From the NCBI RefSeq assembly GCF_002736205.1, contig NZ_CP024091.1, positions 3,407,555 through 3,471,554 of the forward strand: DNA of 64,000 nucleotides, read 5' to 3'. A model generated the notes under the pieces. The model was not told the DNA's origin. It searched no databases and worked only from the letters and a program-made list of their open reading frames with translations. The position numbers and the translations under genes were made by a program. Each line of letters opens with the position of its first letter. Position 1 is the first letter of the stretch. Of the stretch, positions 44,497 to 52,302 are shown in pieces. Source of the DNA: Pedobacter ginsengisoli (GTDB lineage: Bacteria > Bacteroidota > Bacteroidia > Sphingobacteriales > Sphingobacteriaceae).

Positions 44497-46590
44497 CTAA
44501 TTCCTATCCCAATTAAAACTTAACCCTAATACATATGAGCGCCCATAATTTAAGGGTACAGGTCCACCTGTTGAATGTGCCGCACCAGTTGCAACTGATG
44601 TACTGCTAATGGTAGTTACGCCAAACAAATTTTTAACCCCGGCATTCAGATTAAGCGATTTAAGTATCTTTTTATTGATCATCAGATCTGCATTACTATA
44701 AGAACCGGTTCTTTCAAGTGAAACCTGCTCCGTTCCATTGTTATTATTTAACTGATAAAAAGGTCGTCTTCCTGAAAACTTATAGGCCAGATTTATAGTT
44801 GTCCCTATTTTAGAAAAGGCATAAGTAATATTGCTGTTAACTTCGGGTGTCCATGCAAATTCATCAGACTCACCAGGTTTTGGAGCATCGGCCACAAACC
44901 GATTGTTAATGCCGATATAAGAAAGCCCTAGCGAAATCTGCAAACCATTAATTATCAGGGTATTTTCAAAAGTTCCGCCGGTCGTTTTATATCGGGAAAT
45001 GTTTATAAGGGTAGTAATTGTAGGGTCACTGGCAGACAGTCCAAAATCTATTCTGTTTCTAAAAGTGTTATAAAAACCACTTATAGCTGAACGGAAGTCT
45101 GTATTTTCATTATCGGATTTTGTAAAAGTAAGCGATCCGGTGAAACTATGAGATTGTTCTGCTTTAAGATTTTTATTTCCTAAAATAGAGTGGCTGGCAT
45201 CAAAAAAATCATAATATAATTCGCGTAACGCAGGCGAGCGGAAACCATTAGCATAGCCAAAACGCAAATCAAAATCTTTGTTTAACCTGAATTTTGTATT
45301 AAGAGAAGGAATTATAGGGGGCGCATCATAAACCGAGTTCTTAATAAAGCGGGCACCTGGCCTTATAGTTATGGCATTTGTAACTTTCCATTCAGATGAT
45401 ATAAAAAAAGCGTAATCATTAATGGAAGGATTTCCTTTAATTCTTGCTCCACTTGAACCATCTAGATTAATCTCTACACCTGGTTGAAAAGACAACTGAT
45501 CTGATAACCTATATTGCGCAGTTGCACGAATAGATGTTGATTGGAATTTAGATATATCCTGTTCACCCACACCGCCAGAAAGCTCTTCTTTCCCCGTAGA
45601 ATAATCATGCAAAACGCTTTGGGTAGCACGCTTTAGATTTGAATAGGCCAGTATTCCACTAAGCTGTAATTTATCTGTTAATTTATAATCACCCTGTAAT
45701 TGCTGGGTATATCTATTCGTGATATATTTCTGATTAACCGATTTAAAAATGTTTGGGTTATAGCCACCTTTGCTCAAAATAGTTTCATCAGCATAATCTA
45801 TTCGGTACCATACATTAAATTTATCACCATTGTAGCCCAGACGGCCATTCCCCAACCATTGTTCTTTTGGTTTCCACCTGTTTATATCAGCGGCAATCTC
45901 TGCCGAAGTCGCTAAAGGAGGGGCACTTTTAAAACCATTAAAATCATTATGTGTTACCCCGGCAAGAATGCTCCAGCCTTTGCTTTGCCAGCTGGCCCCA
46001 ACATTTTGTAAGTGAGCACCTTTTTTGCTGAATGGCGAATATTCATCTCCCACAGTTTCCTCCTGCACCCTCGCATTGAGGCTTATTGTTTCTTTAATAG
46101 CTCTTTTTGTAATGATATTGATTACACCGGCCAGCGCATCAGTTCCATAAGAAACTGAAAGTGGGCCTTCTACTATTTCTATCCTATCAATAGAATTGAT
46201 GTCTATTTGGTTTAAGCTTTCTCTGGTGTCTGTCCGGTCTATCATTGGTACACCATCTAATAAGATTTTAACATTTCTGCCCGACATTCCCATTAACATT
46301 ACATCACTGGTTCCAAGGGTCATATCGTTAGAAAACCTGAAACCTAACTCAGTATTTAATACTTGTTGAATATTGGTAGCTGCACGCAGGCGGATACGTT
46401 CTGAATTTATAATACGCGTTCTGTACACAGAATTCCTTAACGACTGAGGTTGATATTCACCCGTAACCACAACTTCCTTTAACCCATTAACGGCTGTGTC
46501 AGCTTTCAACTCTTTACCTGCACTTTTATCCTGTGCCTGTATTGTCGAGCCAACTAAAATCATCACCATTAATAGTAAACCAATTCTCAT
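44497..46590 (-). CDS. TonB-dependent hemin receptor (HmuR-like)
   Basis: This is a 697-residue outer-membrane receptor. A signal peptide ends near residue 19 (...TIQAQ), the TonB-box-like GLKEVVVTGEYQPQSL follows, and then the plug domain with DVMLMGMSGRNVKILLDGVPM and RIEIVEGPLSVSYGTDALAGVINIITK. The barrel ends GLSFNWDRN. It lacks the carboxypeptidase-like domain of SusC, and its place at the head of a complete hmu operon points to heme. A promoter-like element sits 37 bases before its start codon. The heme-specific His residues cannot be assigned by reading alone, so the substrate call relies on the operon. Confidence 0.9.
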   Translation of the reverse strand: MRIGLLLMVMILVGSTIQAQDKSAGKELKADTAVNGLKEVVVTGEYQPQSLRNSVYRTRIINSERIRLRAATNIQQVLNTELGFRFSNDMTLGTSDVMLMGMSGRNVKILLDGVPMIDRTDTRESLNQIDINSIDRIEIVEGPLSVSYGTDALAGVINIITKRAIKETISLNARVQEETVGDEYSPFSKKGAHLQNVGASWQSKGWSILAGVTHNDFNGFKSAPPLATSAEIAADINRWKPKEQWLGNGRLGYNGDKFNVWYRIDYADETILSKGGYNPNIFKSVNQKYITNRYTQQLQGDYKLTDKLQLSGILAYSNLKRATQSVLHDYSTGKEELSGGVGEQDISKFQSTSIRATAQYRLSDQLSFQPGVEINLDGSSGARIKGNPSINDYAFFISSEWKVTNAITIRPGARFIKNSVYDAPPIIPSLNTKFRLNKDFDLRFGYANGFRSPALRELYYDFFDASHSILGNKNLKAEQSHSFTGSLTFTKSDNENTDFRSAISGFYNTFRNRIDFGLSASDPTITTLINISRYKTTGGTFENTLIINGLQISLGLSYIGINNRFVADAPKPGESDEFAWTPEVNSNITYAFSKIGTTINLAYKFSGRRPFYQLNNNNGTEQVSLERTGSYSNADLMINKKILKSLNLNAGVKNLFGVTTISSTSVATGAAHSTGGPVPLNYGRSYVLGLSFNWDRN

Positions 46591-46626
46591 TAAACGATCT
46601 ATTTAGAATAATTTTAAATAACATCG

Positions 46627-46659
46627 CAAGTATAAGAACTTATTTAGATTAATTACAAA
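46627..46659 (-). promoter_or_regulatory. Putative promoter of the hemin operon
   Basis: On the minus strand TTTG (46659-46656), 21 bases, then TATACTTG (46634-46627) match the Bacteroidota pattern with one difference in the -7 box. The receptor start codon lies 37 bases downstream of the -7 element. The -33 is covered by the palindrome at 46640-46662. Confidence 0.5.
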
Positions 46660-46662
46660 TAA
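46640..46662. promoter_or_regulatory. AT-rich palindrome over the hemin operon promoter, possible Fur box
   Basis: The 23-base sequence has six-base outer arms TTATTT and AAATAA and three further pairs around a central A, so 9 of 11 possible pairs match. It covers the -33 and spacer of the putative hemin promoter, where an iron-responsive repressor such as Fur would act. The AT-rich context makes chance palindromes common, so this is tentative. Confidence 0.35.
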
Positions 46663-46721
46663 TAAATAGAAATATTTTAATTAACCCTGATAACCAGCTT
46701 TTTTATTAATCAGGAGAGTGG

Positions 46722-46762
46722 TATACTTGTAAAGTTTTACATTACCATAAAAAACAAGTATA
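46722..46762. repeat. Inverted repeat TATACTTGT / ACAAGTATA before the uncharacterised lipoprotein gene
   Basis: TATACTTGT (46722-46730) and ACAAGTATA (46754-46762) form a perfect nine-base inverted repeat with 23 bases between, just before the ATG at 46767. The left arm doubles as a -7-like element (TATACTTG) for that gene. CAAGTATA occurs once more at 46627-46634 as the minus-strand -7 of the hemin operon. Confidence 0.4.
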
Positions 46763-46766
46763 AAAA

Positions 46767-47810
46767 ATGAAATTACCTCATCTAGCAGGGATGCTTTTAG
46801 TCGGAATGGCTTCAGTTGGTGTATTTACAAGCTGCACCTCGGACGTTAAAAAGGCCAATGGCCAAACAAAAAACGCTCCTGGCGATTCGACAGCAACCGA
46901 AACGAAAGAAGATTTGCGGGGACCGATTGACACTGCAAAGTATGATGCAATTATGGCAAAATTAGCCAATGGTGATACAACTGGTAAATGGCCGGTAAAA
47001 AAACAACCCTACCCACTTGCAGGCGCTATATTACCATTTAAACGTATTGTTGTTTATTATGGAAACTTACATTCTAAAAAAATGGGAGCTCTTGGCGAAT
47101 ATGCTCCAAAAGAAATGTGGAAAAGGTTAGATGCCGAAGTGAAACATTGGGAGAAAGTTGACCCTAGCACTCCGGTACAGCAAGGATTACATTACATTGC
47201 TGCAGTAGCAAGTGGTACACCTGGCAAAGATGGTAAATACATTAACCGTATGGCCAACTCACAGATTGACTCTGTATTAAGCATTGCTAAAATGCGCCCT
47301 AATACTATAGTTTTTTTAGATTTACAGGTTGCTCTTAGTAACATTAAAGCTGAATTGCCTCATATAGAAAAATACCTTCAGTTACCTTTTGTACATTTAG
47401 GTATAGACCCTGAATTTTCTATGAAAGATGGTTCACTTCCAGGCAAGAAAATCGGAACTTATGATGCTGCCGATATCAACTATGTTTCTCAGTATCTAAC
47501 TAACATGGTAAAAAAATACAATCTGCCTCCAAAAGTATTTGTAGTTCACCGCTTTACCAAAAAGATGGTTACCAACTCCCAAAACATAAAACTTCACCCA
47601 GAAGTTCAAATTGTAATGCACATGGATGGTTGGGGCGAGCCAGAACTTAAAAAAGGTACATACCGCCACTTCATATTCTCTGAGCCTGTTCAGTTTACCG
47701 GCTTCAAATTGTTCTATAAAAATGATTTGAAAAAAGAGCCTAAGCGCTTAATGACTCCAGAGGAATTAATGAAATTAAAACCTGTTCCTGTTTACATTCA
47801 ATATCAGTAA
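46767..47810 (+). CDS. Uncharacterised lipoprotein, TIM-barrel-like
   Basis: This is a 347-residue lipoprotein; the signal ends at the lipobox FTSC near residue 23 and is followed by a Lys, Asn and Thr-rich linker to about residue 70. The folded part starts with KRIVVYYGNLHSKKMGALGEY. It shows strands alternating with helices: GLHYIAAVASG, TIVFLDLQVALS, FVHLGIDPEFSMKDG and PKVFVVHRFTKKM. The Asp and Glu residues in FLDLQ and IDPEF are candidates for an active site. The pattern suggests a sugar-hydrolase-like barrel, but no family with known function is recognised. It is divergent from the hemin operon (176 bases) and ends at a strong terminator; no operon partner. Confidence 0.85.
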   Translation: MKLPHLAGMLLVGMASVGVFTSCTSDVKKANGQTKNAPGDSTATETKEDLRGPIDTAKYDAIMAKLANGDTTGKWPVKKQPYPLAGAILPFKRIVVYYGNLHSKKMGALGEYAPKEMWKRLDAEVKHWEKVDPSTPVQQGLHYIAAVASGTPGKDGKYINRMANSQIDSVLSIAKMRPNTIVFLDLQVALSNIKAELPHIEKYLQLPFVHLGIDPEFSMKDGSLPGKKIGTYDAADINYVSQYLTNMVKKYNLPPKVFVVHRFTKKMVTNSQNIKLHPEVQIVMHMDGWGEPELKKGTYRHFIFSEPVQFTGFKLFYKNDLKKEPKRLMTPEELMKLKPVPVYIQYQ

Positions 47811-47830
47811 AACAGCATAAAGATTTAACT

Positions 47831-47857
47831 AAAAGAGGACATTTAATGTCCTCTTTT
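47831..47857. terminator. Intrinsic terminator between convergent lipoprotein and DUF6702 genes
   Basis: AAAAGAGGACATT (47831-47843) and AATGTCCTCTTTT (47845-47857) form a 13-base inverted repeat followed by further Ts on the plus strand and preceded by an A-run that gives Ts on the minus strand. It lies 20 bases after the lipoprotein stop and 11 bases beyond the DUF6702 stop, serving both genes. Confidence 0.9.
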
Positions 47858-47868
47858 TTTGTTTTAGA

Positions 47869-48345
47869 CTAGTAAGAAAACGACACTTTACTTTCCGGAT
47901 TTTCAAGTTTCGTACTTTTACGTTTTCCTTTTACGGTTGCATGAATCATATTGATTTGTGAATCGCGTTGCTCAAAGAGTATGTTGTTTTGAATATCCAG
48001 TTTCTCTATGCTTTCTACTTTTTCACTTTCAAAGTAACACCATGCTGCATCTTCTTCAATCTGATAACCAAGATATTCTAAAGTAAGTAATTTGGTATTG
48101 GCCTTAATTTCCAGATGACTTTTAATGTAATCGGAAATCAGCATATCCACTTGCTTACGATCCTTAGGTTTCAAAATGTTTATGGTAGTTTTATACTGTT
48201 TATCAAGGGCATTTTCAAAATCATCAAAAAATATACGAACACTTACCTGAACAGTCTTTGTTTTTTGGCTATGATTTATCTCAGTTACGCTAACGTAAAA
48301 CGGATGAAATATATTTAACCAAAAAAATAAAATAAGTTGTAACAT
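47869..48345 (-). CDS. DUF6702 family protein
   Basis: This is a 158-residue protein with an N-terminal hydrophobic stretch (signal peptide) ending at FHPFYVSVTEINHS, the hallmark of DUF6702. The rest is predicted beta-rich with segments VQVSVRIFFDDFENAL and YLGYQIEEDAAWCYFESE. Function is unknown. In Bacteroidota this family is often found beside a HupE/UreJ-like membrane protein and an M1 peptidase, and exactly that group is seen here, though this gene is divergent. Its own start codon lies 70 bases from the HupE-like start. Confidence 0.85.
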   Translation of the reverse strand: MLQLILFFWLNIFHPFYVSVTEINHSQKTKTVQVSVRIFFDDFENALDKQYKTTINILKPKDRKQVDMLISDYIKSHLEIKANTKLLTLEYLGYQIEEDAAWCYFESEKVESIEKLDIQNNILFEQRDSQINMIHATVKGKRKSTKLENPESKVSFSY

Positions 48346-48415
48346 TTTGTATAGATAAGTATTAAATAGAATATTTCTTGCTATTCTGTATTCAAAATTA
48401 CAACTTTAAACTATA

Positions 48416-49003
48416 ATGCAAGATTTCAATCTTTATTTTGATCTTGGCTGGCACCACATTTTAGATTGGAAAGGCTACGATCATATACTTTTCTTACTTG
48501 CTCTTTGTGGTATATATACCATCTCCGACTGGAAAAGAGTTTTAATTCTGGTTACCGCATTTACCGTTGGCCATAGCATTACTTTAGCCCTAAGTGTATT
48601 AAATGTGGTGCACGTAAATACAGCACTAATAGAATTTTTAATTCCGGTTACAATTATGGTAACCTCATTGTCTAATATCTTTAATAAAAAGCCCAAGCCA
48701 AAAGCAATACAACTAAAATACACATTGGCACTTGCTTTTGGATTAATACATGGTATGGGCTTCTCTAATTACTTAAAAAGTCTGCTTGGTAAAAGCACCA
48801 GTATTGTAATAGAATTACTTGCATTTAACCTGGGCCTGGAATTTGGGCAACTACTGATCGTTTTTGGTGTGCTTATACTTTCCTTTATCCTTATAATGAT
48901 TGTAAAAATTAAGAAATGGGACTGGACTTTCTTCCTCTCATCGGCTATATTTGGGATATCATTTGTAATGGCTGCCGAACGGCTCCCTGCAATCCTTAAT
49001 TAA
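48416..49003 (+). CDS. HupE/UreJ family membrane protein
   Basis: This is a 195-residue integral membrane protein with six predicted helices. Family motifs are GWHHILDWKGYDHILFLLAL at the start, FTVGHSITLALSVL near residue 42-56 and FGLIHGMGFSNYL near 114-126; the conserved His and Asp residues could bind a metal ion. HupE and UreJ are linked to nickel or cobalt uptake in other bacteria, but the Bacteroidota branch is uncharacterised. It is followed after 4 bases by the M1 peptidase gene, so the two form an operon. Confidence 0.87.
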   Translation: MQDFNLYFDLGWHHILDWKGYDHILFLLALCGIYTISDWKRVLILVTAFTVGHSITLALSVLNVVHVNTALIEFLIPVTIMVTSLSNIFNKKPKPKAIQLKYTLALAFGLIHGMGFSNYLKSLLGKSTSIVIELLAFNLGLEFGQLLIVFGVLILSFILIMIVKIKKWDWTFFLSSAIFGISFVMAAERLPAILN

Positions 49004-49007
49004 CAAA

Positions 49008-51323
49008 ATGAAAAAACTGTTACTGTTAGCCGCCTCATTGATTTTTAATGTTGGTATATACGCACAATCATTAAACAATCCGGGTTCCAACCATGGTAAT
49101 AAATTCGAACAGCTTGGAACTATGATTACCGATCCAAATTATTATCGTTCTGCATCCGGCGCACCTGGACCTGCCTATTGGCAACAAAGGGCAGATTACG
49201 AGATCAATGCTGAACTGGATGAGAAAAACCTTAGATTGAATGGAGCTGAAACGATTACTTATTATAACAATTCGCCTGATCCTTTAAGTTATTTATGGGT
49301 ACAGCTTGATGAGAATCAAAACAAAGCCACAAGCGATAATAAGCTTACCCAAACCAGCAAAATAAAAGAGAAAATGACATTAGATGACTTCTCCGATATT
49401 ATTGGGCGGAATGATGATTTGGGTGTTAAGATCATTAAAATTACTGATGAGAAAGGCAGCCCTCTTCCTTATGTAATTAATAATACTATGCTACGGATTG
49501 ATCTGCCGGTAGTACTTAAACCTAAGGAAAAGTATAAGTTAAAAATAAGTTGGAATTACAACATCTCTGACCGTAAGATTGTTCACGGAAGAGGTGGTTA
49601 TGAATATTTCCCTCAGGACGACAATTATCTGTTTACCATTACACAATGGTTTCCACGCATGGCTGTGTACTCTGATTTCCAGGGATGGCAGAATAAACAA
49701 TTTGAAGGCAGAGGAGAGTTTGCTCTGGTTTTTGGGAATTACAAGGTAAATATGACTGTTCCTGCTGACCATGTGGTTGGCGCAACAGGTGAATGCCAGA
49801 ATTATCCGCAAGTTTTAAGTGCAACAAATCTAAAGAGATGGAATGAAGCACAAACAGCAAAAGCCCCGTTGGAAATTATAAATCTTAATGAAGCTAAATC
49901 GGCCTCGGCAAAAAAGAGCACTGCAAAAAAGACCTGGACTTATGTAGCGCAAAATGTAAGGGATTTTGCCTGGGTATCTTCAAGAAGGCTGGTTTGGGAT
50001 GCTATGGCTACCTACATTGATGGTAAAAAAACTATGGCCATGTCGTACTATGGCCCGGAGGCTTATCCAATATACAGTAGGTATTCGACCAAAGTTGTGG
50101 CTCATACTTTAAAATCGTATTCTAAACATACCATTCCTTATCCCTATCCGGTGGCAATATCCGTTGAGGCCTCAAATGCAATGGAATATCCTATGATTTG
50201 CTTTAATCATGGCCGTGCAGAAAAAGATGGGTCCTATACCGAATCGCTTAAATATGGCGTAATCAGTGTGATTATGCATGAGGTTGGCCATAATTTCTTT
50301 CCAATGATTGTAAACTCTGATGAAAGGCAATGGACCTGGATGGATGAGGGTTTAAATACTTTTTGCCAGTTTATGGCAGAGCAGGAATGGGACAATAATT
50401 ATCCTTCGCAAAGAGGTCCGGCTCACAAGATTGTAGATTACATGAAAATGCCGAAGGATCAGCTAGAGCCTATAATGACTAATTCAGAGAATATTGTAAA
50501 TTTTGGGCCTAATGCCTACGCAAAACCGGCTACAGCACTGAATATTCTAAGAGAAACTATAATGGGCAGGCAGCTTTTTGATTATGCTTTTAAAGCGTAT
50601 GCAAAACGATGGGCATTTAAACATCCTACCCCTGCCGATTTGTTCAGAACAATGGAAGATGCTTCGGCAGTAGATCTCGACTGGTTCTGGAGAGGTTGGT
50701 TCTTTGGTACTGATCCTGTTGATATTTCATTGAACGATGTACGCTATTATCGCATGAATAGCATGAAACAAGCAGTTGAAAATACTGAAAGCAAGAAAGC
50801 ATATGACAAAGACAATAAGTATCTGAGCAGGGAACGCAATAAAGATGAGGGCGTAAAATTTGCGATAGAGCAAGACACAAGCCTGCTGGATTTTTATAAT
50901 AAATTTGATCGCTTTGAGGTAAGTAAAACTGCGGATGAGCAATTTCAAAACTACTATAATTCCTTAGGTGATGAAGAAAAGAAAATCTATGAAAGTAAAA
51001 AGAACTTTTATGAGCTTGAGTTTTCTAATCTGGGCGGTTTAGTAATGCCCCTGATTATAGAATGGACATTTAAAGACGGCAGTAAACAAACTGATAGAAT
51101 TCCTGCCTATGTATGGAGAAAGAATGAAAATAAGGTAACCAAAGTTTTTGTTAAGGATAAAGAGGTCATTTCAGTACAATTAGATCCTAACAGAGAAACT
51201 GCTGATATAGATGAAAGTAATAATTCCTGGCCAAGAAAAAGCCAGCCTACCAGGTTTGAATTGTTTAAGGAACAGCAGATGCCTGCAACAAACCCGATGC
51301 AGCAATCTAAAAAACAGAATTAA
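49008..51323 (+). CDS. M1 family metallopeptidase
   Basis: This is a 771-residue exported zinc aminopeptidase. A signal peptide ends near residue 19 (...GIYAQ). The catalytic zinc motif is HEVGHNFFP (near residue 424), with the distal Glu ligand in WMDEGLNTF about 20 residues later. The residues SNAMEYPMICF correspond to the GAMEN-like substrate loop. The N-terminal beta-domain and the C-terminal part are of normal size for Bacteroidota members. It presumably degrades peptides in the periplasm. It lies 4 bases after the HupE-like gene and ends at an intrinsic terminator. Confidence 0.93.
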   Translation: MKKLLLLAASLIFNVGIYAQSLNNPGSNHGNKFEQLGTMITDPNYYRSASGAPGPAYWQQRADYEINAELDEKNLRLNGAETITYYNNSPDPLSYLWVQLDENQNKATSDNKLTQTSKIKEKMTLDDFSDIIGRNDDLGVKIIKITDEKGSPLPYVINNTMLRIDLPVVLKPKEKYKLKISWNYNISDRKIVHGRGGYEYFPQDDNYLFTITQWFPRMAVYSDFQGWQNKQFEGRGEFALVFGNYKVNMTVPADHVVGATGECQNYPQVLSATNLKRWNEAQTAKAPLEIINLNEAKSASAKKSTAKKTWTYVAQNVRDFAWVSSRRLVWDAMATYIDGKKTMAMSYYGPEAYPIYSRYSTKVVAHTLKSYSKHTIPYPYPVAISVEASNAMEYPMICFNHGRAEKDGSYTESLKYGVISVIMHEVGHNFFPMIVNSDERQWTWMDEGLNTFCQFMAEQEWDNNYPSQRGPAHKIVDYMKMPKDQLEPIMTNSENIVNFGPNAYAKPATALNILRETIMGRQLFDYAFKAYAKRWAFKHPTPADLFRTMEDASAVDLDWFWRGWFFGTDPVDISLNDVRYYRMNSMKQAVENTESKKAYDKDNKYLSRERNKDEGVKFAIEQDTSLLDFYNKFDRFEVSKTADEQFQNYYNSLGDEEKKIYESKKNFYELEFSNLGGLVMPLIIEWTFKDGSKQTDRIPAYVWRKNENKVTKVFVKDKEVISVQLDPNRETADIDESNNSWPRKSQPTRFELFKEQQMPATNPMQQSKKQN

Positions 51324-51325
51324 TT

Positions 51326-51351
51326 AAAAAGCCATCTCGCGATGGCTTTTT
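51326..51351. terminator. Intrinsic terminator after the M1 peptidase gene
   Basis: AAAAAGCCATC (51326-51336), loop TCGC, GATGGCTTTTT (51341-51351) form a perfect 11-base stem ending in a T-run on both strands. It is three bases after the peptidase stop and 25 bases beyond the end of the convergent S74-type gene. Confidence 0.9.
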
Positions 51352-51376
51352 CAAAGATACTAAAACAAAAAACTAT

Positions 51377-51814
51377 CTATTTAGACTTCTTTTTCAAGAG
51401 GTCTATTTCCTTTTTAAGCAGCTCAATTTCTGCTTGCTGCTCTTTAATTGCGGCTACAAGTACAGGAATCAGATTCTCTGATTGTACCTCACTATATCTG
51501 GCAACTTTTGAGTTGTTCTTGCCCTGATCATACATTTTTGTAGCCTCATAAACCATAGCCGGATATTCTGATTGGACACTGCTTGCCAGGAAGCCGTATT
51601 GTTCACCAGCTGGCAATTTAAGATGCTTATACTTTTGTACATCGTATTTAAATGTAACAGGTTGCAGGTTTTTTAAGTGTTCAGTAGAATTAGAAATTTT
51701 ATCTACGTTAACTTTTAATTCTTGTTCTTCAATTTTTTGTGCATTTACTGACAATGCAGCTGCGCTAAATAAAATGCCTAATACAGCACCTTTTGATACT
51801 AAAGGATATCTCAT
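51377..51814 (-). CDS. Tail fiber/endosialidase chaperone (peptidase S74)-like protein
   Basis: This is a 145-residue exported protein; the signal peptide ends near residue 25 (...SVNA). It matches the intramolecular chaperone domain of endosialidases: LKNLQPVTFKYD, YGFLASSVQSEYPAMV and ENLIPVLVAAIKEQQAEIELLKKEI, the last forming a C-terminal coiled coil. In phages this domain folds and cleaves tail spikes; in Bacteroidota small stand-alone exported forms are frequent and of unknown role. There is no phage gene nearby, so it is not evidence of a prophage. Confidence 0.85.
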   Translation of the reverse strand: MRYPLVSKGAVLGILFSAAALSVNAQKIEEQELKVNVDKISNSTEHLKNLQPVTFKYDVQKYKHLKLPAGEQYGFLASSVQSEYPAMVYEATKMYDQGKNNSKVARYSEVQSENLIPVLVAAIKEQQAEIELLKKEIDLLKKKSK

Positions 51815-51866
51815 AAAATAAAATTATTGTGTGAAATTTGAATTTTGATTGTAATGTATTTTACAA

Positions 51867-52166
51867 TCAGATTTCTGGAGGGGGGTATGGTAGTGCAATA
51901 ACTGATGTAACCGTACGCGATGCAAAGATATTATTAATCCTTTTTGAGGTTAATACATGTACCAGATCAACTGTTGGCTGATGAATAAAAACATCGTCTG
52001 TAAGTTCAAGGTTTTTCAGCTCTTTTTCTTCCTCTGAATTTTCAGAGTCCTGATCGGTATGGTGGATTGATACAGTTTGCTTATGATCGATTACCATAAA
52101 TAACGAGACGTGCTTTACCAGCAAAAATGAAAGTAAAATAAGAATGCCCGTTAATCTTCTAAACAT
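51867..52166 (-). CDS. Small exported or membrane protein, unrecognised
   Basis: This is a 99-residue protein with a hydrophobic N-terminal segment (about 5-27, GILILLSFLLVKHVSLFMV), an acidic middle with a HTDQDSENSEEEKE run, and a polar C-terminal part ending in YPPPEI. No family is recognised. The frame is complete and its codon usage resembles the neighbours. It may be the kind of short protein encoded next to heavy-metal or efflux genes in Bacteroidota (His-rich start of the loop), but no such gene is here. Confidence 0.6.
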   Translation of the reverse strand: MFRRLTGILILLSFLLVKHVSLFMVIDHKQTVSIHHTDQDSENSEEEKELKNLELTDDVFIHQPTVDLVHVLTSKRINNIFASRTVTSVIALPYPPPEI

Positions 52167-52302
52167 AAACTAAATAGTATCTATCCTTTAATCTCGATAT
52201 GCAATGCGACAAATATATTTATCTGATTCAAAATCCAAGAATAATTAAACAGAATATGACAAAAATTTAATGATAAAAACCACGAAGATCAGGATGTTAG
52301 AC

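Noticed and set aside
51377..51814. S74-type chaperone protein as sign of a prophage
   Set aside because: No integrase, portal, capsid or tail genes nearby; small exported S74-like proteins are common in Bacteroidota.
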